The notes beneath the pieces are model-generated. The model was given only the letters and a program-made list of their open reading frames with translations. It was not told where the DNA came from and searched no databases. This document shows positions 20,060-33,018 of a DNA stretch of 64,000 bases, piece after piece (within the stretch, counting starts at the first letter, position 1; every line of letters begins with the position of its first letter). The DNA comes from Tetraselmis striata (lineage: Eukaryota; Chlorophyta; Chlorodendrophyceae; Chlorodendrales; Chlorodendraceae), in the NCBI GenBank assembly GCA_006384855.1, contig VCJN01002248.1:62001-126000 (forward strand), given 5' to 3'. The position numbers were made by a program, and so were the translations under genes.

Positions 20060-22250
20060 TCTCACTACTCAGTTATAGCGGTGTACATGAGCGCCCAAGT
20101 GACTCGGAAATTTAAGTATGCATCCGCGCACAAGAGCCATATGTGATACAGTCTCAGCCGGTTAGAGACACAGAAAACGAAGGTGGTGGTGCAATTGTGG
20201 GGATGCAGAGACGAGAGACTGCGATGTTTTTTAGAATGAAAAAATGCCTCAACGTGCCACAACGCTTACCACATGGCAGCAGTATAGCGGCCATATGCTC
20301 GTCGCAATCTCAGGTACACATCGTACTAGTACTCGTACACATAGTACTCGTCGTACTATATCGCACTCGTATAATTGTCACATATGCGCCGGATGATATT
20401 ATCCATCTCCGTTGGGGATCCCCAACGGCAGACATGTGTTCATGAGGTTGTAGTACGTGGCATGGCTGAATGTGAAGAAGGTAAGCTTGCATGCCTCTTT
20501 GACATGTGCCGATGCGACATGCTCGATGATCATGAAGATCTGCCTCGTTGTGTTGTGGAGCTCATTATTGGTGGCGCCATATGCGCTAGCTCCTCGTGTG
20601 TGAAACTGACCACCAGTAGGCAGCTCTCATGTGAGCGTGCCGCCCCCCTCCCGCTTCGTACTCGCTGGCATTGCCGACGAGCATGATGCATCTCGATCGT
20701 TTCCAATAACATGGCACCATTGTATTTCTCGACAATGGTGATGTAGTCTCGCCGATGTCCTCTTCGCCTAGCTCCAGCTGCTCCCCGGCTGGCGATGTAC
20801 TCGATGATGCTCCTCTGGGGATGCTATCCGCGCATGCATATATGTGCTCGCCGCGGGAGCTCGCTGACGATGACTTCTCCACTAAATCTTGCTGCTCATG
20901 CACGCTTCTATCGGGGGCCGCCTGGTTGACCTCCACCATTGCCACCGCGTAGGCGGGTGCAGTGCAGCGTTTATGGCTCGGCCGAACCTAGCACACCCTA
21001 GAGTCTCTCTGACTTAGGGTCGCGGGGTGGGTAGGGACTCCATACCCTGACGACCTGCTCTATGCACCTCACTGGCCTCCCGAACTGTCTCGTAATTACA
21101 TTGTAATGGCCCGTAATCGCGATTTTCCCACGGATTGTGCGTGTGGTCGCCGTATATACCGTGTAATCGCCACTTTTATGCTAGGCTCGGCGGGGGGGGG
21201 GGGGGGGGGGGGGTACCACATATGTTACGCAATGATGCTCCACTTGGACATGTGCCACTTTGAGAAATTGAACCATACATGGTATCTTGGCTCAAAGCCG
21301 GGCGTTTTAGCAAGATTCCGTCACGTGGCCCTAGCCTCACGCAACGGCACCACCCAGTACTAGATGATGTAGATGCCAGCCCTCAGCACCATGCTTAGCA
21401 ACTCCTTCGTTATGCCGTCGCACACTCCCATCAGTGGGTAGCCTTCCTCCGGCTGTGCCAGCGGGTGCGCTCACCAGCGGTACTTCATGCTTGCAACATC
21501 GGTGTGTCGACATCAGTGTCTCGTTCCTCTGTAACACATGTCGGCAAAACAAATTCCCGACATACTGCAGTTAACAAAATTATTTAGTCCTCTTGCTCGC
21601 CCTCTTGGGCGGCGCCGCCACCATATGAATGGCGATGCTTGCTTTGGCCCATGGGCTCTATATGACACGGTCTATGTCGTCCACCAGAGGCTCTATCTCG
21701 TCTAGCACCACCGGTTTGTCCGCCTTTATAGCCGATGGCTCTTCTGCCACTAGCGAGCACACTGCGTCACTGAGAGTGTAGCCATGATTGTTGATGCCCT
21801 CGCAGTCCCTAGTTCTATCCGTTGCTACTAGTACTAAGCCGTTCATACAAATATGTAGAGGGCGCCACTAGTATACCACGCGTCTCTCTCGTGGCATGTG
21901 GTCTATTCTGTCCCCCATCTCCCTTATCATTTGGGAATTCTCATGTCCAGGTCGACGGTTGTCCCTCATATATCACCGACTATTAGAAACGCCATCACCA
22001 CTTAATGCATATCCAAACTCTCTCGCTTGTTGCTTGTCTGTACTACGACATCCTTTCAGACGGATGCGCTTACACCTCCATGGGCTTGATATCTAGCTAT
22101 AATATGGGCGCTTACGGCTCGCTACCACCTTTGTCCTTGTCTGCATCGGAGTGGTTTCTAGCATGTTACTAATCACTATGTTACGACCATGCTTACGGCT
22201 CGTTGCCACCTTTGTCCTTGCCTGCTTCGGAGTGGGTTCCAGCGTGTTTA
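20060..22250. other. Region without a recognised gene
   Basis: Only short frames occur. One minus-strand frame (20,586-20,939) reads MVEVNQAAPDRSVHEQQDLV and looks protein-like but matches nothing known to me. A perfect 20-bp palindrome centred on GGGGATCCCC lies at 20,409-20,428, and a G run at 21,190-21,211. Composition is less GC-rich than the element to its left, which fits old eroded DNA. Confidence 0.5.
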
Positions 22251-22259
22251 ATCTCAACC

Positions 22260-23790
22260 TCTTTGCTTGGCTCCGGCGGCCTTTGAATTTTCCAGAATCC
22301 CGTAGTCTACGCGGACCTTTCGGCTGCAATATGCGCGCTTGGCGCTCCGCTTAAGACGCTGCCTACTACGGGCACTGAATTGTGACGGTATGGGCTCTTG
22401 CGCTCTATTATTCCCGTCCGGCAGACTAGCAAGCTTAACTGTACATGTGACATATACAACTAAGCTTTTTAGGCGGCATGCCCGACCGTCTCTCCCGGTA
22501 GGCTAAATGTGAACTATAGTAATCGGACCGGAAGTTGTGTTTGACTTGGTTCCTTGGTTGACTTCCATGACTTGCCTAGGCTTCGCATCTTCTTGCGGCG
22601 CTGCGTAGGTGAACGATTAGCGATATTAGCGCTTAGCTCGACTTATTGCGCTAATGCGTCTACTTCTCTCATTTAAGCTATGTGACCTCTTGCGGTTCTT
22701 GTTCATGGGTAATACCCGTTGGTGCAATATATACCTTTCCTCCGCGGACATTTTGACTGCTAAGCCTGTCGCTCCGCTCATTCGGACCGTGGCTAAGTAG
22801 GGCGCTGCTTGTGCCGCGGTAACAACTCTTGCACTCTATTTCTGCTTGGCAGACATGTCAACTTAGTTGCGCACCTGGCACTGACACCATACTCTCGCCT
22901 ATCTCTCCCGGTAGGGAGCTCGTGAATTACATCAGTTTGGCCGTTACTTCTATCAGCCTTGGTACTTCGGGCGACTCGGGGAACTTTAGAAGGCTTAGCG
23001 TCGGTCCTATTATATTACGGCGGTGCGCATGTGAAGAGATTAGCAATAAGTGATTAGCTCTATTACTTGCTCCTACCTCTTTCTTTTACGCTATGTGACC
23101 TCTCGCGGTCCGTGATGTTGGTCGTTGCCCCTTGGTGCAATTTTCCTTTCCTACGCGGACCTTTTGACTGCTACGCCTTGCGCTCCACTCAGGACATTGG
23201 CCAAGTCGCGCTTGTGCCGCGGTTAGAGTTACTGCGCTCTTATTCGGCCAGACCATCTTAGTAGTACCCATCACAAACTATTACATGATGGCATGCGTCT
23301 CTCTCCCGGCGGTAGGCTGCTCGTGGATCACATCAGTCTGGCCGTTAATGCTATCTGCCTTGGTACTTGGGGTGACTCCCGGGACTTTCTACGCATACCG
23401 CCTTTTAAGTAACGGCGATGCGCAGGTGAAGAGATAGGCAATTAGTGCTCCTACCTCTTTCTTTTTCGCTATGTGACCTCTTACGGTCCGTGCTGCTCGG
23501 TATTGCCCTTTGATGCAATTTTCCTTTCCTTCGCGGACCTTTTGGCTGTTAGGCATGGCGCTCTGCTTAGGACCCTGGCTAAGGGCACTGCTTGTACCGT
23601 GGTTTTGGAGCTCTTGCGCTTTCTTTCCGCCATGCCAGCTTAGTTGCACCTGGCACATAATGTCACATGTTGGCTGGCCTACCTCTCCCGGTAGGCTGCT
23701 CGTGAACTACCTCATTATGGCCGTTCCTATCTGCCTTGGTATATCTGGCGACTCAGGGGACTTTCTTGGTATAGGCTTTGCGTACCAGGA
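22260..23790. repeat. Eroded tandem repeat, about four units of 380-430 bp
   Basis: The landmark CGCGGACCTTTTGACTGCTA recurs in variant forms at about 22,312, 22,743, 23,155 and 23,532. CTCTCCCGGTAGG(C/G) recurs at about 22,490, 22,900, 23,300 and 23,685. Units also share CTATGTGACCTCT(T/C)(A/G)CGGTCC. Spacing shortens from 431 to 378 bp and identity is moderate, so the array is old. Short ORFs across it are open by chance and shared between units. Confidence 0.8.
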
Positions 23791-23799
23791 TATGGATTA

Positions 23800-26700
23800 T
23801 TTTCGACAGCTCCCCCGTTGCGGGTTGCTACCCCGCGGCGCCAGCAAGCGCTACATGGACTACGAGTATTAGTTGAAAAGCCCCCCGCAGGGCTCCCCGG
23901 CCGGTCGTCGCGAGATCCCAAGATCCGTCGTAACATCCGGCCACCCCGATCAGCCCGCCCTACAGGGTACACCCAGCCGGGTATGGATCCTAGTAGTGCC
24001 TAAGTGGCAAGCAAGGCGGTCGGGGCGGCGCGGTCATCGCATCGGTCAACGCAGTGGCGCCGCGGTGGCCGGTGGTAACCCCCGGCCACCGCGGCGCCTA
24101 CCGAGCCCAGGGTCGGAAAGCATACGAGGCCGCATGAAAATGGTTGTAAGGGGTTGTAGAAAGCAATGAAAAGACAGGGGAAGTATGTCGGCGGGTCGCC
24201 ATACGTGGGCGTGAGTGGGCTGGAATCAGCAATAATATCGCGCGATTGATGCGCAAGTCTTGGCCGGTCGACATCATCGAGCCGCTTCACTCCACCGGGG
24301 CTGCGCGAGGATTGCGGTCGCGGTCCAATGCCATGGTAATGTATTGTCGCCAGGTGTCGATGCCGCGCCGCGCTTTTCTACGTGTCGATGCCGCGCCGCG
24401 CGCCGCGCGATGGTACATAGGACGACGAGCAGTCGACAACGTACCGCGTAGCTTGTTGGAGGGTACACGCGCCCACGGGTGCCTCGCTTCGGCCGGTGAG
24501 GAGTCAGATTCGCCACCATTAGCATGTTAGACGGTCATTAGACGGCCGATATACAAAATTTTTGTACCCATACATCAGTGACCGGTACGATGTTCGTAAT
24601 GGTAGATTATTAGACAAATTAGATGGGCGGGCGTTTGACAAGTGGGGCGGTTCCGCAAGGCGTGCTGCACTCAGGATTTTTCGCTCCTAGTGGGCCGCAT
24701 GCTTAGTGGCGGACGCCGGGCTCTAACACCATGGGTGCGCAATCTTTGGAGCTGCTGTCAATAACCGCGCGAGCGCCCACTACGGCAGGGCCGTCCGCCA
24801 CCTGCATGAAACAATATCTCCGCTTCTGCGAGGAGGATCAGCGATCCGCCATGTGCGATAGCTCGGATACCGTGGCCCGGCATGTCACGTGATTTGGCAA
24901 CATGAGGACGATCAAGGCATTATCCAGCCTACAACCCTACTTGTCAGCGGTAAACGCGTTCTCGAAGGACCACGGAAGGGAGCCGATAACGCTGCTTTGG
25001 GTGACATGGTTTGCATGGCTCGCCATGGGCTAGCACTGTTGCAAGTGTCCTTGTTCCCGGAGGTGACCCGGGTTCATTCTCCCGCGCAGGTATCCTGAAG
25101 GCCCAAACATGGAAAAAGCACAACGGTTCAAGTCGGAACCTACTTGGGCCAATCACCTAGGCACCGTGGGGGCGGCGCGTGGAGTTGTTTTGCGCTTGCC
25201 TGGCAACATTTGTAGTTTGTCTCATTTTATGCCGCAGCGGAGCGCGGGAGTTGGGTGCCGTACGAGCGACCTCTTCATCGCACCGGACAGTGGAATCCTC
25301 CTATACCATCCTATCGCCATGACTACGCCAACGGCGCGGATGAAGGCTAGCTAGGGTGCCGCTGATGTAAACGCCCAATTATTGAGTCAGATATCGGCAT
25401 CACCGCATCCGTACATCGCGCATCTCCTGCGGTATAATTTTGAAGCCGCCGGTCAAGGTTTCGCCGACGGACGCATGGCATGGCCGCGGCCATGTGGGCC
25501 ATCAGCCACTAGAGGAATTCCTGCACGCTAAGTGGACAACGGCCACCCTCACCGGCTGCATGGCTCCACTTTGTGCTAACGGCCGTAGTGCGGGAATCTC
25601 CCCCCCCCCCCCCCCCCCCCGCATCCAACGCGGGTTTCGCTTGGACGTCGCATTCGGCCAGGAAAGGTGCTGCTATATACAACCGTCTACGTGATCGCGA
25701 TGTGATGATGCAGATATAGATAAAGTACTTTGGCGGCTGGGCCATGGAGTCGAGCGCGCTGCTGGCTTATATCGATTCGGCCCGACAGCACCGCCGTGTC
25801 CGACCGGCAAAATGGTAGCTCTTCGGTTGGATGACCCCCATGCATGGGGCGGTCAATCGGCCTTGGCGGTACCTTGCCAAGCGGCGATATGATGGCATTA
25901 GTGTGAGCCACTTTGTTTTGCTGATGGTCATATGGGATTATGGGGGATATAGGTTATGACTTCCTAGCCGCCGCTTAATACCTTACGAAGCATTGACAAA
26001 GTATTAAACCCGAGTATTTTGCAACAGCTCGTACCCCCGTGCGACGGATAGGCGAGTCCGACGACCGCATGACCGGGCCCACTGCCGGCACGCAATGCCA
26101 TACAGTGCGAGTGCGCAGAAGCACAAGGAATCCTATGGAAGTCGACGGAGCAAAGTAGCCACATGGCTTTGCCGGAGCGGTTGCGCAGGGCGGACCAGCC
26201 GTGTGCAAGCCGTGAGCCACCGCGCGGACAGCAGCAACTTTTCCGGGGTGCAACAATCCCTATCCTCGATCCGCTTCATGTGCCCAGCCTCGTGGGGACC
26301 TCGTCGACAAGGATAAGGCGCCGGACGAGGCTGCTCGCAGTGCCACCGCGAGCAATCTCACAGCTAAAATCGTCGACGGGGTGAGCCATAGGCCCCGCCT
26401 CGAAGATAAAATCCGCGTAGTCATCCGCTGCCCAGAGGCCATGGCGGCGGAGGACAAAGTGGTTGCCATGGAACTCTTGGTCGTCACCACCGGAAACGTC
26501 ATCGCGCGGGTGAACTCGGCCATAACGGGCGCTACGTTGCTCGCGGGTGTCGGCCCCGACGAACGGGAGGAGGAAGCACTTTTCGAAACGGGGTCCGCCT
26601 AACCGCGTTGAACGATTATCATGCGCGAGTAGTCGCATGTATACATCGCGCCTCATGCCCGCCAAAGTTAGGCGTCACATTACTGTAAACCTGGCGGGAA

Positions 26701-29570
26701 GGATGAGTACGGCAGCATAGCCTTGCATCAAAGTACTATAGCGAGCGGGTACTTGTTAGTCACGAGCGCACAAAGTACGACACGAGTGCACGAGTCACTG
26801 TACTTTACGGGAATCGCCGCCCTTCATATCTGCTATAGGCGCGCACCTAGCAAGAGCAGGCGCGGAAGATACCCGCGTGGTGATGACGACAAGGCATGGC
26901 AGTTAGGTACTGGTCTACTGGTCAATACACAACAAAGGTTGCAAAAAATGAATTACACTGTAGTCGCGGTAGGTTTGGTGACTTAATATAGCGGAGGCGC
27001 CATGCTGGATCAGCGGCCTATGAGCGTCGAGCTTCGGGGACGGTGTGGTTAAGCGGACATAGGCGCGCCTACTAGGTGTTAAATTTGGCGTCAAGGAACC
27101 GGGCACTTTCGGATTTATGACGGAGGGGTCGGCAACTGCATAAAGTATTAGGAAAAACAAAAAATGTAATTACAATGGGTCTACTACCGCCCCCCCCCCC
27201 CCCCCCCCCCACGGCGGCCGGCTGGCTCCGCTGCCACGCACATGCCTCTACCTGCCGCCGGCATGTGGTGCTGTGCCCTCTGCCGGCTCGGGGGCTAACT
27301 GCCACTTGCTGCATACATCTACTTCTTCGGTGTGTTATTCATGGCAGCTGCTGCCATCTGCTCCCCACGGCTAAGGGGCTTGTTTGACAGGATTGGCTAG
27401 GATGCCGCCGCGCGCGCCCGTTGCGCTTGCTTCTTATGGCATCCAACCGGCATCCTCGCAAATATCCGCATAATCAGATGGAAGTGACACGCAGATATGT
27501 TGCATGTACTACATGCGTCCGAATAGTATCGTCATGCAGCGTTGGGACTCTAGTAGCACGGCGAAGAACTTGAGCTAGTGGAGGGAACGGGGGAGGGGGG
27601 CTAGAGCCGATAGATACGTCTTGCACCGGAGCGCCATTCTGGTGGATTCCGGACTTGTGGTAGTAGTGATGAAAGAAAAAACACCAAGTCGCCGACACTC
27701 GGGCAACGACATCAGCAACATCTACTCGATGAGCAGGTAAACCAACCGGCAAGCGCACCTTTGCAATGGGGATGTGGGAGGGTCGGGAACCCTTGCTGCG
27801 TGCGTCGGCATCATCGAGTTAAGCATGGCATCTTGCTCCTCTTGGTCAAGGGCCGTTCAGCTTGACCCCGTCAGAAACATTCAACGAGTCGTCGGCGCTG
27901 ACGGTCGTGATGGAGGTAATAGCGCAGGGGCGGACCGCGCGCGGGATAGGCGGGGGCTTGCGCGCCCCACTCGGCAATATGATTTTTTTCCACGAGGGGT
28001 CGTCCGTCCCGGCAGCGGTATGGAAGGTGCTGATGGAGGCCATCATGGTGGCACGGGGGGCGAGCATGGCGGTCTGCTCTTCATGCGAAGCGGTCAGCAT
28101 AAATAGACGACGGAAGCAGCGAGCGAGGAAGTGCCGAGACGAAGACTGAAAGAGCTAAGTGCGCGCGCGGCTGACGGTGGCTACCACATGAAATAACGTA
28201 CTTTATGCCATTACATCAGTCCCGGGTAGTAATGGTACCTCGGTCAGCACAGATGTGTATAACCGTCAAAGACATATGCAAACAAATGCTGTCAACATCG
28301 GGTGATGATACATGCTCGCGACGGTACCGCAGTACATCGCGGCATCCATGCGCAACATTGACCCACGTTGTCAGTGTCAGAAAAAAATATGTTGTGAGCG
28401 AGTGTGTCAGGGAAATTATTAGTGAAGCAACCATATGCAAGCATAATACAGATTGGCCATGTTTCGTAAGATAATATTGCTTAACATTACATTTGGAAAC
28501 CCCAGACCCACCCCACGCCTATACGTATCATGCGCCTGCCATTCTACGCAATAGCTCTTGCAAAAGCAGCTAGATATGCTCAATTCACAAACGCCACGGT
28601 TTGCTGCCTATGTGCGACTACTGCCCAGCATCAACACCGCCATCATCCTCATCAAGGGCGGCGATGTCCTTGGCATGGGAGCGCTTCGCGTAGAAGCACC
28701 GCTTGTGCCGGGCAGCAACTTTGGGTGGCGGCCGGGCGGACGGTTGACATATAGGACCAGCCGACCAGCTCTCGCCCTGCCGGCCGCAAATACTGCCCAT
28801 TTCACCATGCCAACACCTTGGCGCACGCGCCCTGCTGCCTTGTGGGACCGTGCCAAGTATGCTACGTGCGCTGTGGTCCCTAGAGTGCCAATGAAAAACA
28901 CCGGGGAGTGCTCCTCATTGGAGGGCTCTTCGGGGCCATTGGGTTGGGGATTAGCCTTTTGCTTTTTGAAGAGCTCCACCGCGTGGTATAGACACTTCAA
29001 GTTAACTTGTTGGTGGCTGCAACTGTTTGTCCTTCGCGAACTGCTTCTGTGACAATTATACGAGTACGATATACTACGAGTTAGTACCTGTGTGTACTAG
29101 TACAATGTGTACCTGGGACTACGAGTATATGTACTGTATAATTGTCACACTTCACCCACTCGGCATGGGATTTGGAAATGCGGATGGTGCTGCACGCTCT
29201 GTCGGCCGATGGCTGTGTGGCTCCGCGGCCGCGTTTCCGATGGCCGCTCGGAGGCGTGTCGCCATTATTCGGTGGCTGCCCGCCGGCCGCTGCCATTGGG
29301 GACCCCTCTTGCCCCGTCTCCGACTCGCCGCCACCGAAATAAACCTGCCGAGACCGCCCTGCCACGCCGCTGCCGTCGGCACCGTCAAGGTTCACCCCTT
29401 CATCCAGGGGTAGGCATTGGTGTGGGAGGGTGGGAGTTGGGTCGTTGACTGGGTCGGGTGGAGTTTTGCTGCGGGCAGCAATGGCCGTTTACATACGGAT
29501 GACCGCCGCAATGCCGCACACCGCCACCCACCCCTCGACATCAGGTATGCTTTCTAGGCTTTCTAACGAG
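23800..29570. other. Region without a recognised gene
   Basis: Frames are short and discordant. Some minus-strand stretches look protein-like (28,608-29,000, around VFFIGTLGTTAHVAYLARS, and 29,081-29,392, around RQVYFGGGESETGQEG) and may be gene relics, but no domain can be named. C/G runs occur at 25,600-25,620 and 27,189-27,210. Confidence 0.45.
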
Positions 29571-29573
29571 GCC

Positions 29574-29625
29574 CAGGGCGGGTAACCTGGCGGGGCTCGG
29601 AGGCCCCGCTGGGTCACCCGCCCTG
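29574..29625. repeat. Strong hairpin, about 22-bp arms
   Basis: CAGGGCGGGTAACCTGGCGG pairs with GCCCCGCTGGGTCACCCGCCCTG across TCGGA, with one or two mismatches. It could be a terminator, the end of a small mobile element, or a structured RNA; nothing nearby decides. Confidence 0.6.
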
Positions 29626-29793
29626 CTGTGGGCGTCTGGGCGGGCGGGGTCGCCGTGAGGACAAGGCCATAATGAAGTGAAGCGCTTAACTACGGTGGTC
29701 GGGCGGGTAACACGCCGTGTGTTAAGCCGTTTATATATCAGGCACTGTGGTTTAATGCGCTGCTGACATCTGCTGACATGTATTAATTAAGGA

Positions 29794-29884
29794 TCCACCG
29801 CGCAATTGGTGTATGCATAGCGGACGTTTCCTATTGCCTTTTGGGGTGGTTTCCTGATCGCCTTTTGCAGCTAGCTCATGTAAC
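29794..29884 (+). repeat. 90-bp direct repeat, copy 1
   Basis: TCCACCGCGCAATTG, GTTTCCTATTGCCTTTT and TTTCCTGATCGCCTTTTGCA are shared in order with 36,140-36,224. The two copies bracket the NFKBIL1-like and ADAR-like genes. Relics of a small dispersed repeat is the likely explanation. Confidence 0.75.
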
Positions 29885-30460
29885 TAAACCTAGCTATTGC
29901 TAAATTAATTAAGGATTAATCCTTTTACAGGAGACCGGACGATGACGGTTCAGCTTCTCGTCCGGTGGGCCTACCCGTCGCCTGAGAATTTTGAATCTGG
30001 CCGTGCGTGGACCAGTCCACCCCACCCTGCCAACACATTGCACAGAACAGGAAAAGGATGGGCAACTCGACCTGGGGAAGTGCGAACAGCGTGGGTGAGT
30101 ACTTAGGGTGGTGACTTGTCACATAGTCGCCACCGCTTGTACATGCTTCAATCTGCTCGGACTGCCCACTCGCGGCGGCCCCGAACGACACAGAGCCGCG
30201 GAGCTAATCGGGGACCAGGAGCTCGCGTATTAAGCAGCGCCTACTAGCATCAGTGCTGTCGACAACGTCACCTGCTACGCGTCGCAGCGGCGGAGAATGG
30301 ACTCGCAGGGCAGCAGCTCAAGCGAGGGAGAGTACGGTCGCCGCGCCGCCCGCGGGAGTAACAGCGCAACGCCGCTTCGTCCGCCCGCAAGCCCGCGTGC
30401 CTGACACGATAGCCAGGCGGCGGCGGCTCACCCTGCCCCCGCTGGGTGGTTCCTGCGCAG

Positions 30461-31848
30461 ATATGATCCAGAGAGGGAGCGCCTAAGATCGCTGGCAAAA
30501 CGGCGGTCGGAGCGTGTCGAGGTGGGGTACCCTCTAGGAATGTGGGTGGCCACACAAGGGGTTTTCACACGATGTGGCATGAGGGGGGGGGGGGGGGGGG
30601 CAGTTTTTTTTTCGCAGCCGGCTCGGCTCATCACATATCATTCGATGGTTACAGGACTGGTTTCTGGGGAGTCCTATTGCTGTTTCAAACACCGCGACGA
30701 TGCTTTGCGGTGTTCCCAGGCGCACATGGAGCGAGCCCGCATACAGGAGTCGCTGAGGCTATATAGGTATATATACCCATCGAAAGGCCATGCTTGCCGA
30801 TTCGCCCCGTGCTGAACACAGCCATACTCACCCCTGGCGACGACCTCAGCTACACACGCTCGCGAGATGTCATGAAATCGCACAAGCAACATTCTTTGAA
30901 ATGGCTTCCAGGCTCACAGCTTTTGGAACTCTGCGCCGCTGGCGCGATCGTACAGAGAGAAGCGCGCCGAGAAGGAGCGAGCCGCCGCCGCGAACCGAAG
31001 GGCACACGCCCACGCCGCATCCCGTGACGCTCGCGGAGCGGCAGTCGCGTCCGCGCGACCTAGCGACCGATACGGAGCTCCGCTGATCGCGTGGGAAGAC
31101 CACGAGAGGAGGTGCGCCCCCAGTGTGTCTTGCCTGCGAGAGCTCCCCGGGGACCTGTGCTGCCTGAGGTCCGCAAGCGCGCAGTAAGGGCCGTTTATTC
31201 GGTACATCACGAACAGCCTGCGCAGGGGATCCCAGCGGACCTGCGATCCGGCTAACTGAGTAAAGCTTGTCGCCCACGTTTCAGATGGGCCGCCTTCGAG
31301 AGTGCTATGAGTCTGGGCCAGGCCGGCGAGCTCAGTGAGCAGGATATTCCCTGGCCACCCGCAATGGAAGGTGCGAATCCTGCACGCATGACCGTGCCAG
31401 GGCATGATCCAGACCTGCGCCACCCCAGTTTGGAGCAATGAGAGCGAGCCTTCCAGGCCGTTTTGCGACTACTGCCTGACGACTATCCGGGCGCAGGTAT
31501 CCTGCATAGCATGGCTAGAGCTCAGCCAGGCGGCCAAATTCTGGGCGCGGGCGAGGAGCTCGAGATGAAACTATACAAGAGCGCGTACCACAAGGTAATG
31601 CGACCAACCGGCGTGCAGGGAAGACAATTGAGGCACGTTGGGAGCATCGTCTCCTGCAAGCCGATGCAATCCAATTGTGTGTGCGTCTTGTTTCTCTGCA
31701 GGCCTCCATGCGGTGGCACCCGGACAAGTTCATGTCCAAGGTGGGCGGCGCGGTGGGCGAGGCCAGCCGGCAGGCCGTGATGGAGCGGGTGATGGGCATT
31801 GCGCAGCAGCTGAACAGGGAGTGGAGCGAGGTTAGGCCGGAAGGGTGA
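30461..31848 (+). CDS. NFKBIL1-like protein (IkB-like 1 family), N-terminal exon unresolved
   Basis: Exons are placed at 30,461-30,521, 30,912-31,111, 31,285-31,370, 31,443-31,594 and 31,702-31,848, with GT-AG borders and matching phases. They encode RYDPERERLRSLAKRRSERVE, a basic helical region (SYREKRAEKERAAAANRRA), then ERRWAAFESAM and EQDIPWPPAMEERAFQAVLRLLP, then KLYKSAYHK and ASMRWHPDKFMSKVGGAVGE, ending EWSEVRPEG. The IPWPP element followed by a J-domain-like 'RWHPDKF' helix and a final 'ERV..I.Q.LN.EW' helix is the C-terminal signature of NFKBIL1 and its plant homologues, nuclear proteins linked to mRNA processing. Ankyrin repeats are not seen. An ATG at 30,298 (MDSQGSSSSEGEYG) is a candidate start, but its splice to 30,461 is not clear. 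The gene is convergent with the ADAR-like gene. Confidence 0.75.
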
Positions 31849-33018
31849 CGGCACAAGAGGGCTGAAGGCTCAAGCCCCGGATTTTATCATGGCACCGATC
31901 CCTGAGGCACGCAAGCGGGATCCCCGTGTGCCGGCCAATCCTGTTCTGTATGGCTTCCAATCAATTGCAAGGGTAGCCATGTCATTTTGGCGCGCAAGTG
32001 TGCGCATGAGAGAGCGGCGACCACCGCCCGCGTTTTGTAAAAATCACATTCTGCAGTTAATTTGTCGCATCTCAGTGACTCACCGGCAAAGCTCTCCTAC
32101 TATGGTGACGCTCAAGTCCAAAACGACGCAGGCCAGCATTTGCATACGGCGCGCAAATGACGGCCTGCCTGTCGCACACGTGGCTTGGTATACATAGAGC
32201 TGTGCATAGTCGGGTGTTTTGGATAATCATGCCACTATTAGCCTCAAGGACATACGCTCAGCCGCCCAGTGGCCGCTGAGTGGCCGGCGCGCGAAAGGTA
32301 CGCACCATTTCTGCTTCAAAAGCTGGCAGGAGGTCCAATGCGAGACTGGCATAGGCTGCCATAGCCCGGTCTTAGGTCTGCGGTCGGGCAACCTCCACGG
32401 GGGCTGTTGTTGGCGCTATTAAGGTTTGCATTCTGTCTTGATGCAGTGGGAGCGTGCGCTCCTGGTGACAAGCCGCAAAGCCGCGCGTATGCTGCCGGAT
32501 GAATTCATAGCCGGCCAGTAATCGCCTTGCATCCATAATCACATGCTGCATGGTTCATGGTCAGCAACGCCGCATTGAGGCACATGTAATAAATCGGAAT
32601 GCACCGCCTATCACATATCTCTATTGGTTTTCTCAGTTCCACGATGTAATAATCCGATGTGAGGGTCTGCTCTTTCAACAATCTATTCTCCATCCATTTC
32701 TATTACAGGTCCTACAGGTATCGGCACGTTTAGTTGAAATACGCGGTGTACAACATCGTCCACCCTTTCTATTTTCCAGGTTCAGCCTTCCCGTTTTGCC
32801 ACAATGCGTAAAAATACCATGGGCGGCACAGTGTTGAGGACCAAAATTTGGAGCAATATCATGATTAATGACAATGGCAGTACAGAATTATAGTGTGGGC
32901 GCACTCTAGTGGCTCATGTCCGTCTTGTAAAACTGATGTACATCGTAAATTCGTGTTTGCAGGTTCACGGGAGATAAATAACAGCTCAACGCTTGATGCA
33001 GAATAGGTAGGGTCTTTC
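31849..33018. other. Convergent intergenic region
   Basis: This 1.2-kb stretch between the 3' ends of the NFKBIL1-like and ADAR-like genes is relatively AT-rich and has only short frames. It must hold both 3' UTRs. I see no RNA gene in it. Confidence 0.5.
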
